A stretch of DNA of 64,000 nucleotides from Rhizobiaceae bacterium CPCC 101076 (GTDB lineage: Bacteria > Pseudomonadota > Alphaproteobacteria > Rhizobiales > Methylopilaceae): assembly GCA_003347645.1 (NCBI GenBank), contig QDFX01000007.1:1-64000 (forward strand), read 5' to 3'. Positions 54,136-63,845 of this stretch are shown piece by piece. Each line of letters opens with the position of its first letter. Position 1 is the stretch's first letter. Made by a program: the position numbers and the translations under genes. The notes under the pieces were generated by a model. It worked only from the letters and a program-made list of their open reading frames with translations, did no database searches and was not told the DNA's origin.

Positions 54136-56092
54136 GCCGGCTATTGCCCTTCTTCAGATTGCGATAGCGGGCCATGGCCCAAAGCGGGAAGAATTTCGCG
54201 TAGCCGTGATAGCGGAGATAGAACACCCGCGGAAAGCCCCCGCCCGTGTAATACTCCTCCGGCCACAGGCCGTCTTTCTGCTGCGTTGCTGCGAGCCAAG
54301 CAATCCCCTTCGCGACAGCCGGGTGATCGTTCTCACCGGCCGCCTGCAACGCAAGCAAGGCCCATGCCGTTTGTGACGCAATCGACGGCGCGGGTTCGTA
54401 GCCGCGATATTCGAGCTTGTAGCTGTCGCAGTCCTCGCCCCAGCCGCCATCGGGATTTTGGATGGCGAGCAGCCATTGCACGGCTTTCCTGATCGGCGCG
54501 GATTGGTGGTCGACGCCGGCCGCGTTCAGCGCGCAGAGCGAGGACCAGGTGCCGTAGATGTAGTTGACGCCCCAGCGGCCGAACCAACTGCCGTCAGCTT
54601 CCTGGTCCTTGATCAGATATTCGACGCCACGCTTCAGTGGGTCGCTGTTCTCGACAGTTTCGCCAAGCTGGGCGAGCATCGAGACGCAGCGGGCCGACAC
54701 GTCCGCCGTCGGCGGGTCCAGCAGCGCGCCGTGGTCCGCAAACGGTATCTCGTTGAGATAGTAATACTGGTTGTCGGCGTCGAATGCCCCCCAGCCGCCA
54801 TTCTTCGACTGCAGGCCGTGGATCCATTCACGGGCACGCTCGATGGCGGCTTCGTAATCGGTGTCCGGCGCGCGGGCCTTGATACGGTCCATGCCCATGA
54901 CGACCACGGCGGTATCGTCGACGTCGGGATAGTGCGCATTGGCATACTGGAACGCCCAGCCGCCCGGACGCACGTCCGGCCGCGCCTCGGCCCAGTCGCC
55001 CTTCACGTCGAGGATCTGGTGCGGCTTCAGCCAGTCGAGCGCGACGCGAGCGGCCTTGTCGGCCTCATCATTGCCCGCTTCGAGCAAAGCATGGCTCGCG
55101 AGCGAAGTGTCCCAGATCGGCGACAGGCAAGGCTGGCAATAGGCCTCATGTTCCTTGACGACGAGCAGCTTCTCGATCGACGCGCGGGCGATGACCACGC
55201 GCGGATCGTTCGGCGGCACGCCGAGCACGTCGTACATTTCGAGCGCATTGACCATGGCCGGAAAGATCGCGCCCAGGCCGTCTTCGCCGTTCAGGCGCTC
55301 GTCGACGAACTCGACGATCTTCTTGATCGCGCGCTCCTGCGGTCCCTTCGGGAAGAAGGGAACGGCGACCTTCAGCACCTTGTCGAGGCCGATGAAGAAC
55401 TTCTTCCAGTACCATTTCTGGTGGGCGCCACCAAAGGTCCACGTCTTCACTTCGAAGGCGGGCGTCGTGAACAGTTCCGGAATGCCAATGCCGAGCTTGT
55501 TCTTCGCGAGCGGCTTCTTCAGCATCAGAACGAAGAGCGGCACCATCACCGTGCGCGCCCAATACGACACCTTGTCGAGGTGGAACGGGAACCACTTCGG
55601 CAGAAGGATGATCTCGACCGGCATGGTCGGAACCGCCTTCCACGGCACCTGACCGTAGAGCGCGAGCAGAATGCGTGTGAAGACATTGCTCTTCGCCGCG
55701 CCGCCATGCGCAAGGATCGCGTCGCGCGCCTTCTCCATATGCGGGGCATCGATGTCGTCGCCGATCATCTTGAGCGCGAAATAGGCCTTCACGCTCGCCG
55801 ACATGTCGAACGCGCCGCCATGAAACAGCGGCCAGCCATTGTGCTCGCCCTGGATACGGCGGAGGTACACGGCGATCTTCCGCTCGAGCTCATGGTCGAT
55901 CGGCTCGCCGCGGAAATGGCGCATCAGGACATATTCGGCCGGGATCGTCGCGTCCGCCTCGAGTTCGAAGCAGAAATGCCCGTCGGCCTTGCGATAGCCG
56001 AGCAGTCCTTCGGTCGCGTGAGCGATCTTGCCCTCAAGCTCGTCCAGCCGGATCTCCGGCGCGAGATCGCGCAAGGGGGTTGCCTCGTTCAA
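54116..56092 (-). CDS. shc: Squalene-hopene cyclase (HpnF)
   Basis: A 658-residue monotopic membrane enzyme that cyclises squalene to hopene and hopanol. The acid motif DVDD (390-393) that protonates squalene is intact, and QW-repeats (for example QNPDGGWGEDC, QKDGLWPEEYYTGGGFP, QEADGSWFGRWG) run through the barrel domains. A TTG at 56092 is taken as start because GAGGGG lies 7 nt upstream; a TTG at 56107 is possible. It overlaps hpnG and lies 11 nt after hpnE. Confidence 0.95.
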   Translation of the reverse strand: MNEATPLRDLAPEIRLDELEGKIAHATEGLLGYRKADGHFCFELEADATIPAEYVLMRHFRGEPIDHELERKIAVYLRRIQGEHNGWPLFHGGAFDMSASVKAYFALKMIGDDIDAPHMEKARDAILAHGGAAKSNVFTRILLALYGQVPWKAVPTMPVEIILLPKWFPFHLDKVSYWARTVMVPLFVLMLKKPLAKNKLGIGIPELFTTPAFEVKTWTFGGAHQKWYWKKFFIGLDKVLKVAVPFFPKGPQERAIKKIVEFVDERLNGEDGLGAIFPAMVNALEMYDVLGVPPNDPRVVIARASIEKLLVVKEHEAYCQPCLSPIWDTSLASHALLEAGNDEADKAARVALDWLKPHQILDVKGDWAEARPDVRPGGWAFQYANAHYPDVDDTAVVVMGMDRIKARAPDTDYEAAIERAREWIHGLQSKNGGWGAFDADNQYYYLNEIPFADHGALLDPPTADVSARCVSMLAQLGETVENSDPLKRGVEYLIKDQEADGSWFGRWGVNYIYGTWSSLCALNAAGVDHQSAPIRKAVQWLLAIQNPDGGWGEDCDSYKLEYRGYEPAPSIASQTAWALLALQAAGENDHPAVAKGIAWLAATQQKDGLWPEEYYTGGGFPRVFYLRYHGYAKFFPLWAMARYRNLKKGNSRHVAFGM

Positions 56093-56103
56093 GATGGCAC
56101 CCC

Positions 56104-57375
56104 TCAAGCCGCCGTGCGGGCGGTCGCGCCGGCCGATTCAAGAATCGCCTTGGAAGCTGCGTTGCCCGAACGGATCGCGCCTTCCATGCACGCCGGAAGG
56201 CCCGTGGCGGTCCAATCGCCGGCGAGGAAGAGATTGGCGAACTGCGTCTTCGGCCCCGGACGCTTCGACGCTTCGCTGGGAATGGCGGCGAAGGTCGCTC
56301 GGCGCTCGCGGTTGATCTGCCATTCCGGCAGCTCCGGCGGCAGGCCGGTGACCTTGGACACTTCGGCCCAGATCTTCTCGGCAAGCGACTGACGGTCGTG
56401 CGTCATCAATTCGTCGGCGGCGCTGATTGTCACCGACAGATGATCCTCGTAGGCGAACAGCCATTCGGACATGGAATTGACGAGGCCCATATACATCGGA
56501 TGGCCGGCCGGCGGCGCGATCTTGAAGTGCAGATTGACAATCGCCTTGAACTTCTCCGGCGTGATCAGGCCCGGCACATAGGCCCGGGCGACGACCGGAG
56601 GCGCGGCAAGGATGACGATGTCCTGCGGGCCGACCGTGATCTTCTCCTCACCGAAATCGAGCACGTTGGCGCGCTCGCCGTCATACTCGACGCCGCGCAG
56701 CGTGCGGCCATAGGTGAAGGTCGCGCCGCGCTCAGTCAGATACTTGATCGCCGGGTCGATATAGGCGGACGACATGCCCTTGTGGGCGATGATAGGGCGG
56801 CAGGCCTGGCCGCCGGCGCCGAACGTCTCCTTGAACAGAGTGATTGCCATTTGAGCATCGGCCTCGGCCGGCTCGACGTTCAGCGCCGCCAGCATGACCG
56901 GGCGCCACAGCCGTTCGTAGAGGCTCGTCTTGGTGTCCATCACCTCGCCAACGGGACGCGACGCATTGATCGCGCGCAGCAGGCCGAGCGGCGCCAGGTA
57001 GTCGCTGGCCTTGGAGCCCGGGACGCGGCGCTTGGAGTCCAGAATCCACCACGGAACACGGCTGGAATTCGGCCGCAGGGTCCAGCGCTCGCCGCTGGCG
57101 AGATCGGCGAACGGGATTTCCGCCTCGCACTGGGTCATTTCCTTCAGGCCGTCGATGCGCGTCAGGTAGCGCACGGCGGCGTGGTTGCCGGAGAGCAGGA
57201 GATGGCTGCCATTGTCGACGACGATGTTCAGGACCGTGTCCATGAAGGAGCGGCAGCGGCCGCCGGCGGCCTTCGCGGCCTCGTAGAAGGCGATCTTGTA
57301 ACCGGCATCCGCCAGATCGACCGCGGCCGAGAGACCACCGAGACCCGCGCCGACGATGTGAACAACGCCTGACAT
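56104..57375 (-). CDS. hpnE: Hydroxysqualene dehydroxylase HpnE (FAD)
   Basis: A 423-residue flavoprotein of the phytoene-desaturase/amine-oxidase class that reduces hydroxysqualene to squalene. The FAD motif GAGLGG (9-14) is followed by the E/R block AAGGRCRSF, and the C-terminal FLAGDWTATGLPACMEGAIRSG closes the FAD site. ATG 57375 starts directly after the hpnD stop. With hpnC and hpnD it forms the three-step bacterial squalene pathway. Confidence 0.94.
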   Translation of the reverse strand: MSGVVHIVGAGLGGLSAAVDLADAGYKIAFYEAAKAAGGRCRSFMDTVLNIVVDNGSHLLLSGNHAAVRYLTRIDGLKEMTQCEAEIPFADLASGERWTLRPNSSRVPWWILDSKRRVPGSKASDYLAPLGLLRAINASRPVGEVMDTKTSLYERLWRPVMLAALNVEPAEADAQMAITLFKETFGAGGQACRPIIAHKGMSSAYIDPAIKYLTERGATFTYGRTLRGVEYDGERANVLDFGEEKITVGPQDIVILAAPPVVARAYVPGLITPEKFKAIVNLHFKIAPPAGHPMYMGLVNSMSEWLFAYEDHLSVTISAADELMTHDRQSLAEKIWAEVSKVTGLPPELPEWQINRERRATFAAIPSEASKRPGPKTQFANLFLAGDWTATGLPACMEGAIRSGNAASKAILESAGATARTAA

Positions 57376-58212
57376 TCAGACCACTCCATAGCGAAGGAAC
57401 GCGCCGATCAGGGTGAGCTTGCTGACGCCGACGCGCGTGCGCGGCGGAGCCCAGCCCTGGGCAAGCAACCGTTTGAGAACATTATGATAGGCCGCGCCCA
57501 TCAGGCGCGGAGCGCGCACGGCCACGCGCGGGGCGGCGGCCATGATGGCGCCCGCCTCGTCGAAATGCTGCTGCGCCCGGGCGGCGACCACGCGGCAGGC
57601 CTGATCGAGGCCCGGATGGTCGAGCGCGGCACGCGGGTCCGTCAGCTCGGTCATGCCAGCGTTGTGCAACTCTTCGCGCGGAAGGTAAAGACGGCCGATC
57701 GCCGCGTCTTCATCGAGGTCACGCAAGATGTTTGTCAGCTGAAGCGCACGGCCGAGATGATGCGACAGCTTCTCTCCGGCAGCAAAGTCCATTCCGAACA
57801 CCGGCACGGACAGACGACCGACCGCGCTCGCGACACGATCAACATAGAGATCGAGCGCTGCCCAGTCGGGAGCGACGATCGGCAGGCCGACATCCATTTC
57901 CATGCCATCGATAACATCATGGAAATCCTGGCGGCGCAGGCCGTAGCGATTGACGGTGTCGGTCAGAAAGCTTGCGACGCCGGCCGGGCCGCCCTGATAG
58001 AGGCTGTCGATGTCGCGGCGCCAGCCCTCGAGGCCCTCGCGCTTCTCGATATCGGTGCCGCCCTCGTCGGCGATGTCGTCGACCGCGCGGCAGAAGCCGT
58101 AGACCGCGAACATGCCCTCGCGGCGCTCGCGCGGCAGGATGCGCATCGCTGTGTAGAACGAGCTGCCCGTCGCGGTCGGCGGCGCGTTGTTGGTCTCGAC
58201 GGCCATCGTCAT
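57376..58212 (-). CDS. hpnD: Presqualene diphosphate synthase HpnD
   Basis: A 278-residue squalene/phytoene synthase-family enzyme that joins two farnesyl diphosphates into presqualene diphosphate. The Asp-rich motifs are FCRAVDDIADE (first) and LTNILRDLDEDAAIGRLYLP (second). ATG 58212 overlaps the hpnC stop (ATGA); a longer in-frame reading upstream is the hpnC shadow. The paralogue hpnC next door catalyses the following step. Confidence 0.94.
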   Translation of the reverse strand: MTMAVETNNAPPTATGSSFYTAMRILPRERREGMFAVYGFCRAVDDIADEGGTDIEKREGLEGWRRDIDSLYQGGPAGVASFLTDTVNRYGLRRQDFHDVIDGMEMDVGLPIVAPDWAALDLYVDRVASAVGRLSVPVFGMDFAAGEKLSHHLGRALQLTNILRDLDEDAAIGRLYLPREELHNAGMTELTDPRAALDHPGLDQACRVVAARAQQHFDEAGAIMAAAPRVAVRAPRLMGAAYHNVLKRLLAQGWAPPRTRVGVSKLTLIGAFLRYGVV

Positions 58213-59087
58213 AGCGCGCCCTGCTTGGCCGGAGCGGAAGAACGGCTGAAGGCGCGGCGGATCATCGTGCCGGTCACGGCGGTCAGCGCGGTGGCGGCGA
58301 AGCCGACCTTGCTGAAATGCACCTTCTCGCTCAGCGGATCGCGATGCTGCAGGCCACGGATCAAGGTCTGTGCGAGTTTGTAGATGGCGCTTAGTTCGGC
58401 CGCGAGACGGATGTCCCGGACGAGATCGGGAAGCGTCCTGCCCTCTTCCAGAAGCTTCTCGGTGCGGACCGCGAGATCCGCGATCGCCGCCTTCAGTTGC
58501 GGGGTCGCTTTCGGCGCGCCGAGATCCTCGATCCGGGCGTCGTGATTTTCGAAGATCTCGGCAGGGATGTAGACACGGTCGATGCCCGTGTAATCCTTCC
58601 CGCAGTCCTGCAGGTGATTGAGAATCTGCAGCGCCGCACAGATGGCGTCCGACGCCGGCCAGGTGCGCTGCGGATCTTCCCCATGGACGTCGAGCACGAA
58701 GCGGCCGACCGGCATCGCCGAGAGCGAGCAATAGGCCATCAGCTCGGAGAAATCGGCGTAGCGGGATTTCTTCGCGTCGAGGCGGAAGGCATCGAGCAGA
58801 TCGCGCGCATGCCGGGGCGTCAGGCCGCGCTCGGCCAGCGCATGGCGCAACGGCTCGGCTTCCTCGTCCGGCGGTCCGTTGCCGGTCAGCGCGGCATCAA
58901 GGCTGTCGAGCAACACGAGCTTCTGGTCCGGCAGCAGGGTCGGATGGTCGGCCACGTCGTCGGCCGCGCGCACGAAGCGGTAGAAGGCGAGGATCGGCCC
59001 GCGATGGCGCTTCTGGATGAATTTCGCGACAGGGAAGTTCTCGTCGGTATGACCCTTGCCGGAGCGTAGTTCGGTCGCGGTGCTCAT
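58209..59087 (-). CDS. hpnC: Hydroxysqualene synthase HpnC
   Basis: A 292-residue squalene/phytoene synthase paralogue that turns presqualene diphosphate into hydroxysqualene. Motifs: HTDENFPVAKFI at the start, RFVRAADDVADHPTL, and ILNHLQDCGKDYTGIDRVYIP in the second Asp-rich region, where the usual DxxxD is changed to QDCGKD as is typical of HpnC. ATG 59087 overlaps the hpnB stop by 4 nt and its own stop overlaps hpnD, so the run is tightly coupled. Confidence 0.94.
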   Translation of the reverse strand: MSTATELRSGKGHTDENFPVAKFIQKRHRGPILAFYRFVRAADDVADHPTLLPDQKLVLLDSLDAALTGNGPPDEEAEPLRHALAERGLTPRHARDLLDAFRLDAKKSRYADFSELMAYCSLSAMPVGRFVLDVHGEDPQRTWPASDAICAALQILNHLQDCGKDYTGIDRVYIPAEIFENHDARIEDLGAPKATPQLKAAIADLAVRTEKLLEEGRTLPDLVRDIRLAAELSAIYKLAQTLIRGLQHRDPLSEKVHFSKVGFAATALTAVTGTMIRRAFSRSSAPAKQGAL

Positions 59088-60256
59088 GCGCCTCCTCCGG
59101 CCGCCGCCTGATAACGGCCCTTCCAGGCGCCGCCCTTGCCGCGCCAGTACTGAATCGCGGAGTCTACGGTGAAGGCGAGATAGAGCGCGGCGATCAACGG
59201 CAACGCGACACCCCAGAGAGGCGAGCTGCGGTAGAGCCGGGAAATCGGCTGGAACGACAACGCCATCATGATCCAGGCCGCAATCCCGAAGAGCTGCGGC
59301 CAGCCACTTGCAAACACTGCGAATAGCGGCGGCACGAGATAGGTCACGAACATGCCCGCGACAGCACCGAGAAGGCGCAGCGGCGAATAATTGAGCTCGG
59401 CATAGGCCGAGCGCGAGACCATGCGGCGGATATGGTCGAAATCTTCATAGGGGCGAATGCTCTCGACTGCCTCGGTCAGGCCGAGGAAGATTGGCCAGCG
59501 CTTCTTCATCAGCGCGCCGAGCGCGCAATCGTCGATGAGAGATCCGCGGATCGCATCGATGCCGCCCGCAACTTTCAGCGCCTCGTAACGCACGAGCATG
59601 CAGCCGCCAGCAGCGGCCGCCGTCTTCTTGCGCGCATCGTTCACCCATGCGAACGGATAGAGCTTCTGGAAGAAGAAGACGAAGGCCGGGATCAGCAGGC
59701 GCTCGGCCTTGCTGTCGCAGCGGAGCTTGACCATCAGCGAGGTCAGGACCGTACCGTGCGCCTCGGCGCCGCGAACGAGCCGTTCGATCGCCTTCGGATC
59801 GCGATAGCCGATGTCGGCGTCCGTGAAGAGGACGTAATCGGTGCCGCCAGCCTTCTCGACCGCACTGACGCCTTGGCTCATTGCATAGAGCTTGCCGGTC
59901 CAGCCGGCAGGCGGCTCGGAGCCGCGCATCACGATAAGCCTGTTGGGGCCGCCGAGCTTGCCTGCGGCCTCGCGGGCGATATCGCCGGTGCCGTCGCTGC
60001 TCTGGTCATCGACAAGCACCACCGCGAAGGGACCGGGATAGGATTGGCCGAGAAGCGAGCCAACGCTCTCGGCGATCACGTCGGCCTCGTTGCGGGCCGG
60101 AACGACCGCAACGACACGCGGCCAGATCGCCGGAGCAGCCAAGTCGTCAGGCGCAAATCGGGTGTCGCGCTCCGCGGCACGCCAGAACGCACCTCTCCCC
60201 ACGAGGAGATATATCCAGATCGCGAGCGACGCGATCGAGAGTATGGCAACGACCAA
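59084..60256 (-). CDS. hpnB: Hopanoid-associated glycosyltransferase HpnB
   Basis: A 390-residue membrane GT2 protein. After one helix (about 2-19) comes the GT-A domain with VVPARNEADVI, VLVDDQSSDGT, FTDADIGY (DxD) and SLIDDCALG. Several helices (about 290-375) end it. HpnB is a standard member of hopanoid clusters, but its substrate is not established. TTG 60256 with AGGGA 7 nt upstream is the start. It lies 57 nt after dxs. Confidence 0.9.
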   Translation of the reverse strand: MVVAILSIASLAIWIYLLVGRGAFWRAAERDTRFAPDDLAAPAIWPRVVAVVPARNEADVIAESVGSLLGQSYPGPFAVVLVDDQSSDGTGDIAREAAGKLGGPNRLIVMRGSEPPAGWTGKLYAMSQGVSAVEKAGGTDYVLFTDADIGYRDPKAIERLVRGAEAHGTVLTSLMVKLRCDSKAERLLIPAFVFFFQKLYPFAWVNDARKKTAAAAGGCMLVRYEALKVAGGIDAIRGSLIDDCALGALMKKRWPIFLGLTEAVESIRPYEDFDHIRRMVSRSAYAELNYSPLRLLGAVAGMFVTYLVPPLFAVFASGWPQLFGIAAWIMMALSFQPISRLYRSSPLWGVALPLIAALYLAFTVDSAIQYWRGKGGAWKGRYQAAAGGGA

Positions 60257-60313
60257 TCGGACGATCCCTGCTTCCCGCGACCAACCCTCAGCCCAGGGCC
60301 GGCGCGGCGGCCG

Positions 60314-62230
60314 TCAGGCCCGGTCCTTCACCGCCTGGGGTGTTTTCTGCAGCACTTCGAACACCTTGCTGACGATACCCTTGGCATCGAGGCCGGCGTT
60401 CGAATACATCCGGTCAGGCTTGTCGTGATCGGTGTACTCGTCAGGCAGGACGAGAGAACGGATCTTGAGGCCATCATCGAGCGCGCCGCGGTCGGACAGG
60501 AGCTGCAGCACCTGGCTGCCGAAGCCGCCGACCGAGCCTTCCTCGATCGTCAGCAGCACGTCGTGCGTACAGGCCAGCTTGAGGATCATCTCCTCGTCGA
60601 GCGGCTTGGCGAAGCGTGCGTCGGCGACCGTGGTCGAAAGCCCGCGGGCCTCGAGCTCCTCGGCGGCCTTGAGCGCTTCCTGCAGGCGCGTGCCGAACGA
60701 CAGCAGAGCGACCTGATCGCCCTCGCGGACGATGCGGCCCTTGCCGATCTCGAGCGGGATGCCTTCCTGGGGCATCTCGACGCCGACACCCTCGCCGCGC
60801 GGATAGCGGAACGCGATCGGTCCGTCATCATAGGCAACCGCGGTTGCGACCATGTGGACCAGTTCCGCCTCGTCGGCCGCCGCCATCACGACCATGCCCG
60901 GCAGGCAGGACAGGAACGCGGTGTCGAAAGCGCCCGCATGGGTCGCGCCGTCGGCGCCGACATAGCCCGCGCGGTCGACCGCGAAGCGGACCGGCAGGCC
61001 CTGCAGGGCGACATCGTGGATCAGCTGGTCATAGCCGCGCTGGAGGAAGGTCGAGTAGATCGCGCAGAACGGCTTGTAGCCCTCGGTCGCGAGACCGGCG
61101 GCGAAGGTCACCGCGTGCTGCTCGGCGATGCCGACGTCGAAAGTGCGTTCCGGGAAGCTCTTGCCGAAGATACCGACGCCGGTGCCGTCCGGCATGGCGG
61201 CCGTGATGGCGACGATCTTGTCGTCCTTCTGGCCTTCCTTGGCGAGGCTGTCGCCGAAGACCTTGGTATAGCTCGGGAAGTTGGCGGCGGCCTTCTTCTG
61301 CGCGCCGGTGACGACGTCGAACTGAACGACGCCGTGATATTTGTCGTCCGACGCCTCGGCCGGGGCGTAGCCCTTGCCCTTCTGCGTCACGACATGGACC
61401 AGGACCGGGCCGTTGCCGGCGTCGCGGACGTTCTGCAGCACCGGCAGAAGATGGTTCAGATCGTGACCGTCGATCGGACCGACATAATAGAAGCCGAGTT
61501 CCTCGAACAGCGTGCCGCCGCCGGCGAGGAAGCCGCGGGCGAACTCTTCAGCCTGGCCGACCTTGGAGGTAACGAAGCTCGGCAGGTTCTTCGAGAGCTG
61601 CTTGGCCGTTTCGCGGATCGAGCGATAGGTCTTGCCCGACATCAGACGCGACAGATAGGCCGAAAGCGCGCCGACCGGCGGAGCGATCGACATCTCGTTG
61701 TCGTTCAGGATGACGATCAGGCGCGAATTCAGCGCGCCAGCATTGTTGAGCGCCTCGAAGGCCATGCCGGCTGACATCGAACCGTCGCCGATGACCGCGA
61801 CGACATTGTTGTCGCCGCCGGACAGATCGCGGGCGATCGCCATGCCGAGGCCGGCCGAGATCGAGGTCGAGGAGTGGGCCGCGCCGAACGGGTCGTATTC
61901 GCTCTCGGAGCGTTTGGTGAAGCCCGAAAGCCCGCCCGGCTGGCGGAGCGTGCGGATGCCGTCGCGGCGGCCGCAGAGGATTTTGTGCGGATAGGTCTGG
62001 TGACCGACGTCCCAGATCAGGCGATCCTTCGGCGTGTTGAAGACGTAGTGCAGCGCGACTGTCAGTTCGACGACGCCGAGGCCGGCGCCGAGATGGCCGC
62101 CCGTGACCGAGACGGCGTCGATGGTTTCACGACGAAGTTCGTCGGCAACCTGAGCAAGCTTCTCTTCCGGCAGCTTACGGAGGTCTTCCGGAGTGCGGAT
62201 CGTGTCGAGAAGCGGCGTCACATGAGCCAT
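60314..62230 (-). CDS. dxs: 1-deoxy-D-xylulose-5-phosphate synthase
   Basis: A 638-residue TPP enzyme that condenses pyruvate and glyceraldehyde 3-phosphate, the entry step of the MEP isoprenoid pathway. Blocks: [25 protein letters not shown], the TPP motif [18 protein letters not shown], the acid [10 protein letters not shown] and [18 protein letters not shown] 62230 gives the normal N-terminus. It opens the reverse-strand hopanoid run and ties precursor supply to hpnBCDEFG expression. Confidence 0.96.
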   Translation of the reverse strand: MAHVTPLLDTIRTPEDLRKLPEEKLAQVADELRRETIDAVSVTGGHLGAGLGVVELTVALHYVFNTPKDRLIWDVGHQTYPHKILCGRRDGIRTLRQPGGLSGFTKRSESEYDPFGAAHSSTSISAGLGMAIARDLSGGDNNVVAVIGDGSMSAGMAFEALNNAGALNSRLIVILNDNEMSIAPPVGALSAYLSRLMSGKTYRSIRETAKQLSKNLPSFVTSKVGQAEEFARGFLAGGGTLFEELGFYYVGPIDGHDLNHLLPVLQNVRDAGNGPVLVHVVTQKGKGYAPAEASDDKYHGVVQFDVVTGAQKKAAANFPSYTKVFGDSLAKEGQKDDKIVAITAAMPDGTGVGIFGKSFPERTFDVGIAEQHAVTFAAGLATEGYKPFCAIYSTFLQRGYDQLIHDVALQGLPVRFAVDRAGYVGADGATHAGAFDTAFLSCLPGMVVMAAADEAELVHMVATAVAYDDGPIAFRYPRGEGVGVEMPQEGIPLEIGKGRIVREGDQVALLSFGTRLQEALKAAEELEARGLSTTVADARFAKPLDEEMILKLACTHDVLLTIEEGSVGGFGSQVLQLLSDRGALDDGLKIRSLVLPDEYTDHDKPDRMYSNAGLDAKGIVSKVFEVLQKTPQAVKDRA

Positions 62231-62687
62231 GTTCCGTCTTTCACAAACGAGGGGCCATAAAAGCCCAGTCCAAACTGCCGCTCCCACGAGACATCAGCCA
62301 TACTAAACTGGCAAGTGTCGCGCATGGTTCAGCTCGAATCCTTGCATTAATGCTGAATGACGGTGACTTCCCCGCCACAGGGTTGTCATGATCATCGTTC
62401 AGCACACGCCTTTCGGCATTGCTCTGAAGGCCGCAAAACCGCCCTTCAGAATGGGTCGCGCTTATGAGCCCAAAGGTTCAAAACGCAAGATGCCACAACA
62501 TCCTGCCGCCACTCCAATGTCGTGCCTTTGCCCGAACTTTTGGAGAGGGTGTCGACCAAAGGCCGACGGGATTGGACGTGGTGTTGCGCGGCGCGCTCTA
62601 TAGCAAGATAGGGCGCTCAATAGAAGCCCCGCGGAAAACGCGGTTCTTCCCTGTTATCGGTGCTGTGCGAGGAAAAAATCGCGGCAG
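62231..62687. other. Gene-free region upstream of dxs
   Basis: 457 bp without a supportable gene. Short open frames on the plus strand have atypical composition and no start signals. An imperfect stem (GCGCTCTAT 62590-62598 / ATAGGGCGC 62605-62613, one G-T mismatch) is present. The dxs promoter is expected here. The xseB gene that often precedes dxs in relatives is not seen. Confidence 0.5.
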
Positions 62688-63323
62688 TCAAGCCGGTTGG
62701 CGGCTGAGCAGCACCGAGATTCCCAAGCTCGTCAGAACCGCGCCGGAACCCTGCCGGAGACGACGGACGATGTGCGGACGACGCATCAGGAGCGTGCGCG
62801 CGCTGGACGCGGCGAAGGTGTAGACCAGATCCGCCACGACGTTCAGCGCGATCGACGTCGCGCCGAGAACGAAGAATTGCAGACCGACCGTGCCACGCGA
62901 CGGGTCGATGAACTGCGGGATCAGCGCGAGGAAGAACGCCGCCGTCTTCGGATTGGTGGCCTCGACGATGATGCCGTCGCGGAATGCACGCCACGCACCT
63001 CCCTCCGAAGAAGACGAGAAATCGATCTCCGCCTGACGCCCCGATCTCCAGGTCTTGATCCCGAGGTAGACGAGATAGACGCCACCGACGACCTTGAGCG
63101 CCATGAACGCGGTCGCGCTGGTCATGATCAGCGCCGATACGCCGACCACGCCTGCGAAAACATGCACGAAGCCGCCCATCGTCGTGCCGAGGATCGACGC
63201 ATAGCCGTCGGTTCGTCCGGCCGCGATGGTCCGGCCGACGATATAGAAGATGCCGGGGCCGGGCATGAATGCGAGGACAAGCGCCGCCGCGGAGAACACG
63301 GCGAGGGTGGACAGATCGGGCAT
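62688..63323 (-). CDS. LysE/RhtB-family amino acid exporter
   Basis: A 211-residue inner-membrane protein with about six helices. Family blocks: the N-terminal FMPGPGIFYIVGRTIAAGR motif and the GGVYLVYLGIKTWRS block, then a TNPKTAAFFLALIPQFID motif. It probably exports an amino acid or a related small molecule such as homoserine lactone or threonine. There is no adjacent LysR regulator. It shares direction with dxs but is too far away to be one transcript with certainty. Confidence 0.9.
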   Translation of the reverse strand: MPDLSTLAVFSAAALVLAFMPGPGIFYIVGRTIAAGRTDGYASILGTTMGGFVHVFAGVVGVSALIMTSATAFMALKVVGGVYLVYLGIKTWRSGRQAEIDFSSSSEGGAWRAFRDGIIVEATNPKTAAFFLALIPQFIDPSRGTVGLQFFVLGATSIALNVVADLVYTFAASSARTLLMRRPHIVRRLRQGSGAVLTSLGISVLLSRQPA

Positions 63324-63398
63324 GAAGATTCCTTGGAACGGAGCGCTGATGTCGGCGATTGTTCTGGTAAAATCAAGGCAAAGGCGCGCTTCAGCCGT

Positions 63399-63423
63399 AA
63401 AGCGCCAGAAATAACGGCGCTTT
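63399..63423. repeat. Stem-loop between LysE gene and small exported protein gene
   Basis: AAAGCGCC (63399-63406) / GGCGCTTT (63416-63423), perfect 8-bp stem with a 9-nt loop, in the 194-bp divergent region. It may be an operator or part of a leader. Confidence 0.35.
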
Positions 63424-63517
63424 GGCCTCCAAAAGGTCGCAATACCAGTCGAGTGAAGCCCGCCCCAAATGGCCGATTACCGGCCACTCGCCTGAATTTA
63501 CCGGGAGGTCCCCCTTG

Positions 63518-63799
63518 ATGTTCCGCTCGCTTATCGTCGCCGCTGCCCTTGTTGCTGTTCCGAGCTTCGCCTTCGCCGGAAAGGCCGACGCCGATGCCTG
63601 CGCCGCAAAGCTGACCGGCCAGAGCAAGGTCATCTATCGCGCGTCCGTCGCTTACGCAGTCCAGGGCGACTCGCTCGAGCAGGCCGTCACCAAGGCCACG
63701 AAGCCGAAGGTTCAGGCCGGCCGCCTCAGCGAGAACGATGCCCGCAGGTTTGGCCGCGAGGCCGCCAATTGCGTCCGCCTCGTCTATCGCAAGGCTTGA
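63518..63799 (+). CDS. Small exported protein
   Basis: A 93-residue protein with a Sec signal peptide (MFRSLIVAAALVAVPSFAFA, cleaved before G21). The mature part is about 73 residues, helical, with two Cys (DACAAKLT and AANCVRLV) placed to form one disulfide. GGAGG lies 9 nt before ATG 63518. Similar small periplasmic helical proteins are widespread in Rhizobiales, but I know no function. Confidence 0.75.
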   Translation: MFRSLIVAAALVAVPSFAFAGKADADACAAKLTGQSKVIYRASVAYAVQGDSLEQAVTKATKPKVQAGRLSENDARRFGREAANCVRLVYRKA

Positions 63800-63816
63800 T
63801 CTGAGAGACTGCCATT

Positions 63817-63837
63817 GGGCCGGCCTGTTGCCGGCCC
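63817..63837. terminator. Terminator between convergent genes
   Basis: GGGCCGGC (63817-63824) / GCCGGCCC (63830-63837), 8-bp stem with CTGTT loop, followed by GATCTGTTT. It lies 17 nt after the small exported protein gene and just before the end of the convergent aminotransferase gene. Confidence 0.7.
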
Positions 63838-63845
63838 GATCTGTT

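Noticed and set aside
54458-56392. 644-codon open frame antisense to shc and hpnE
   Set aside because: It is a shadow frame with low-complexity Arg/Asp/His content. The sense strand encodes complete squalene-hopene cyclase.
59432-61774. 780-codon open frame antisense to hpnB and dxs
   Set aside because: It spans two well-supported genes and the gap between them, and shows no domain.
62388-62823. Two plus-strand open frames upstream of and antisense to the LysE gene
   Set aside because: They have no domain or ribosome-binding site, and the longer one runs antisense into the LysE-family gene.
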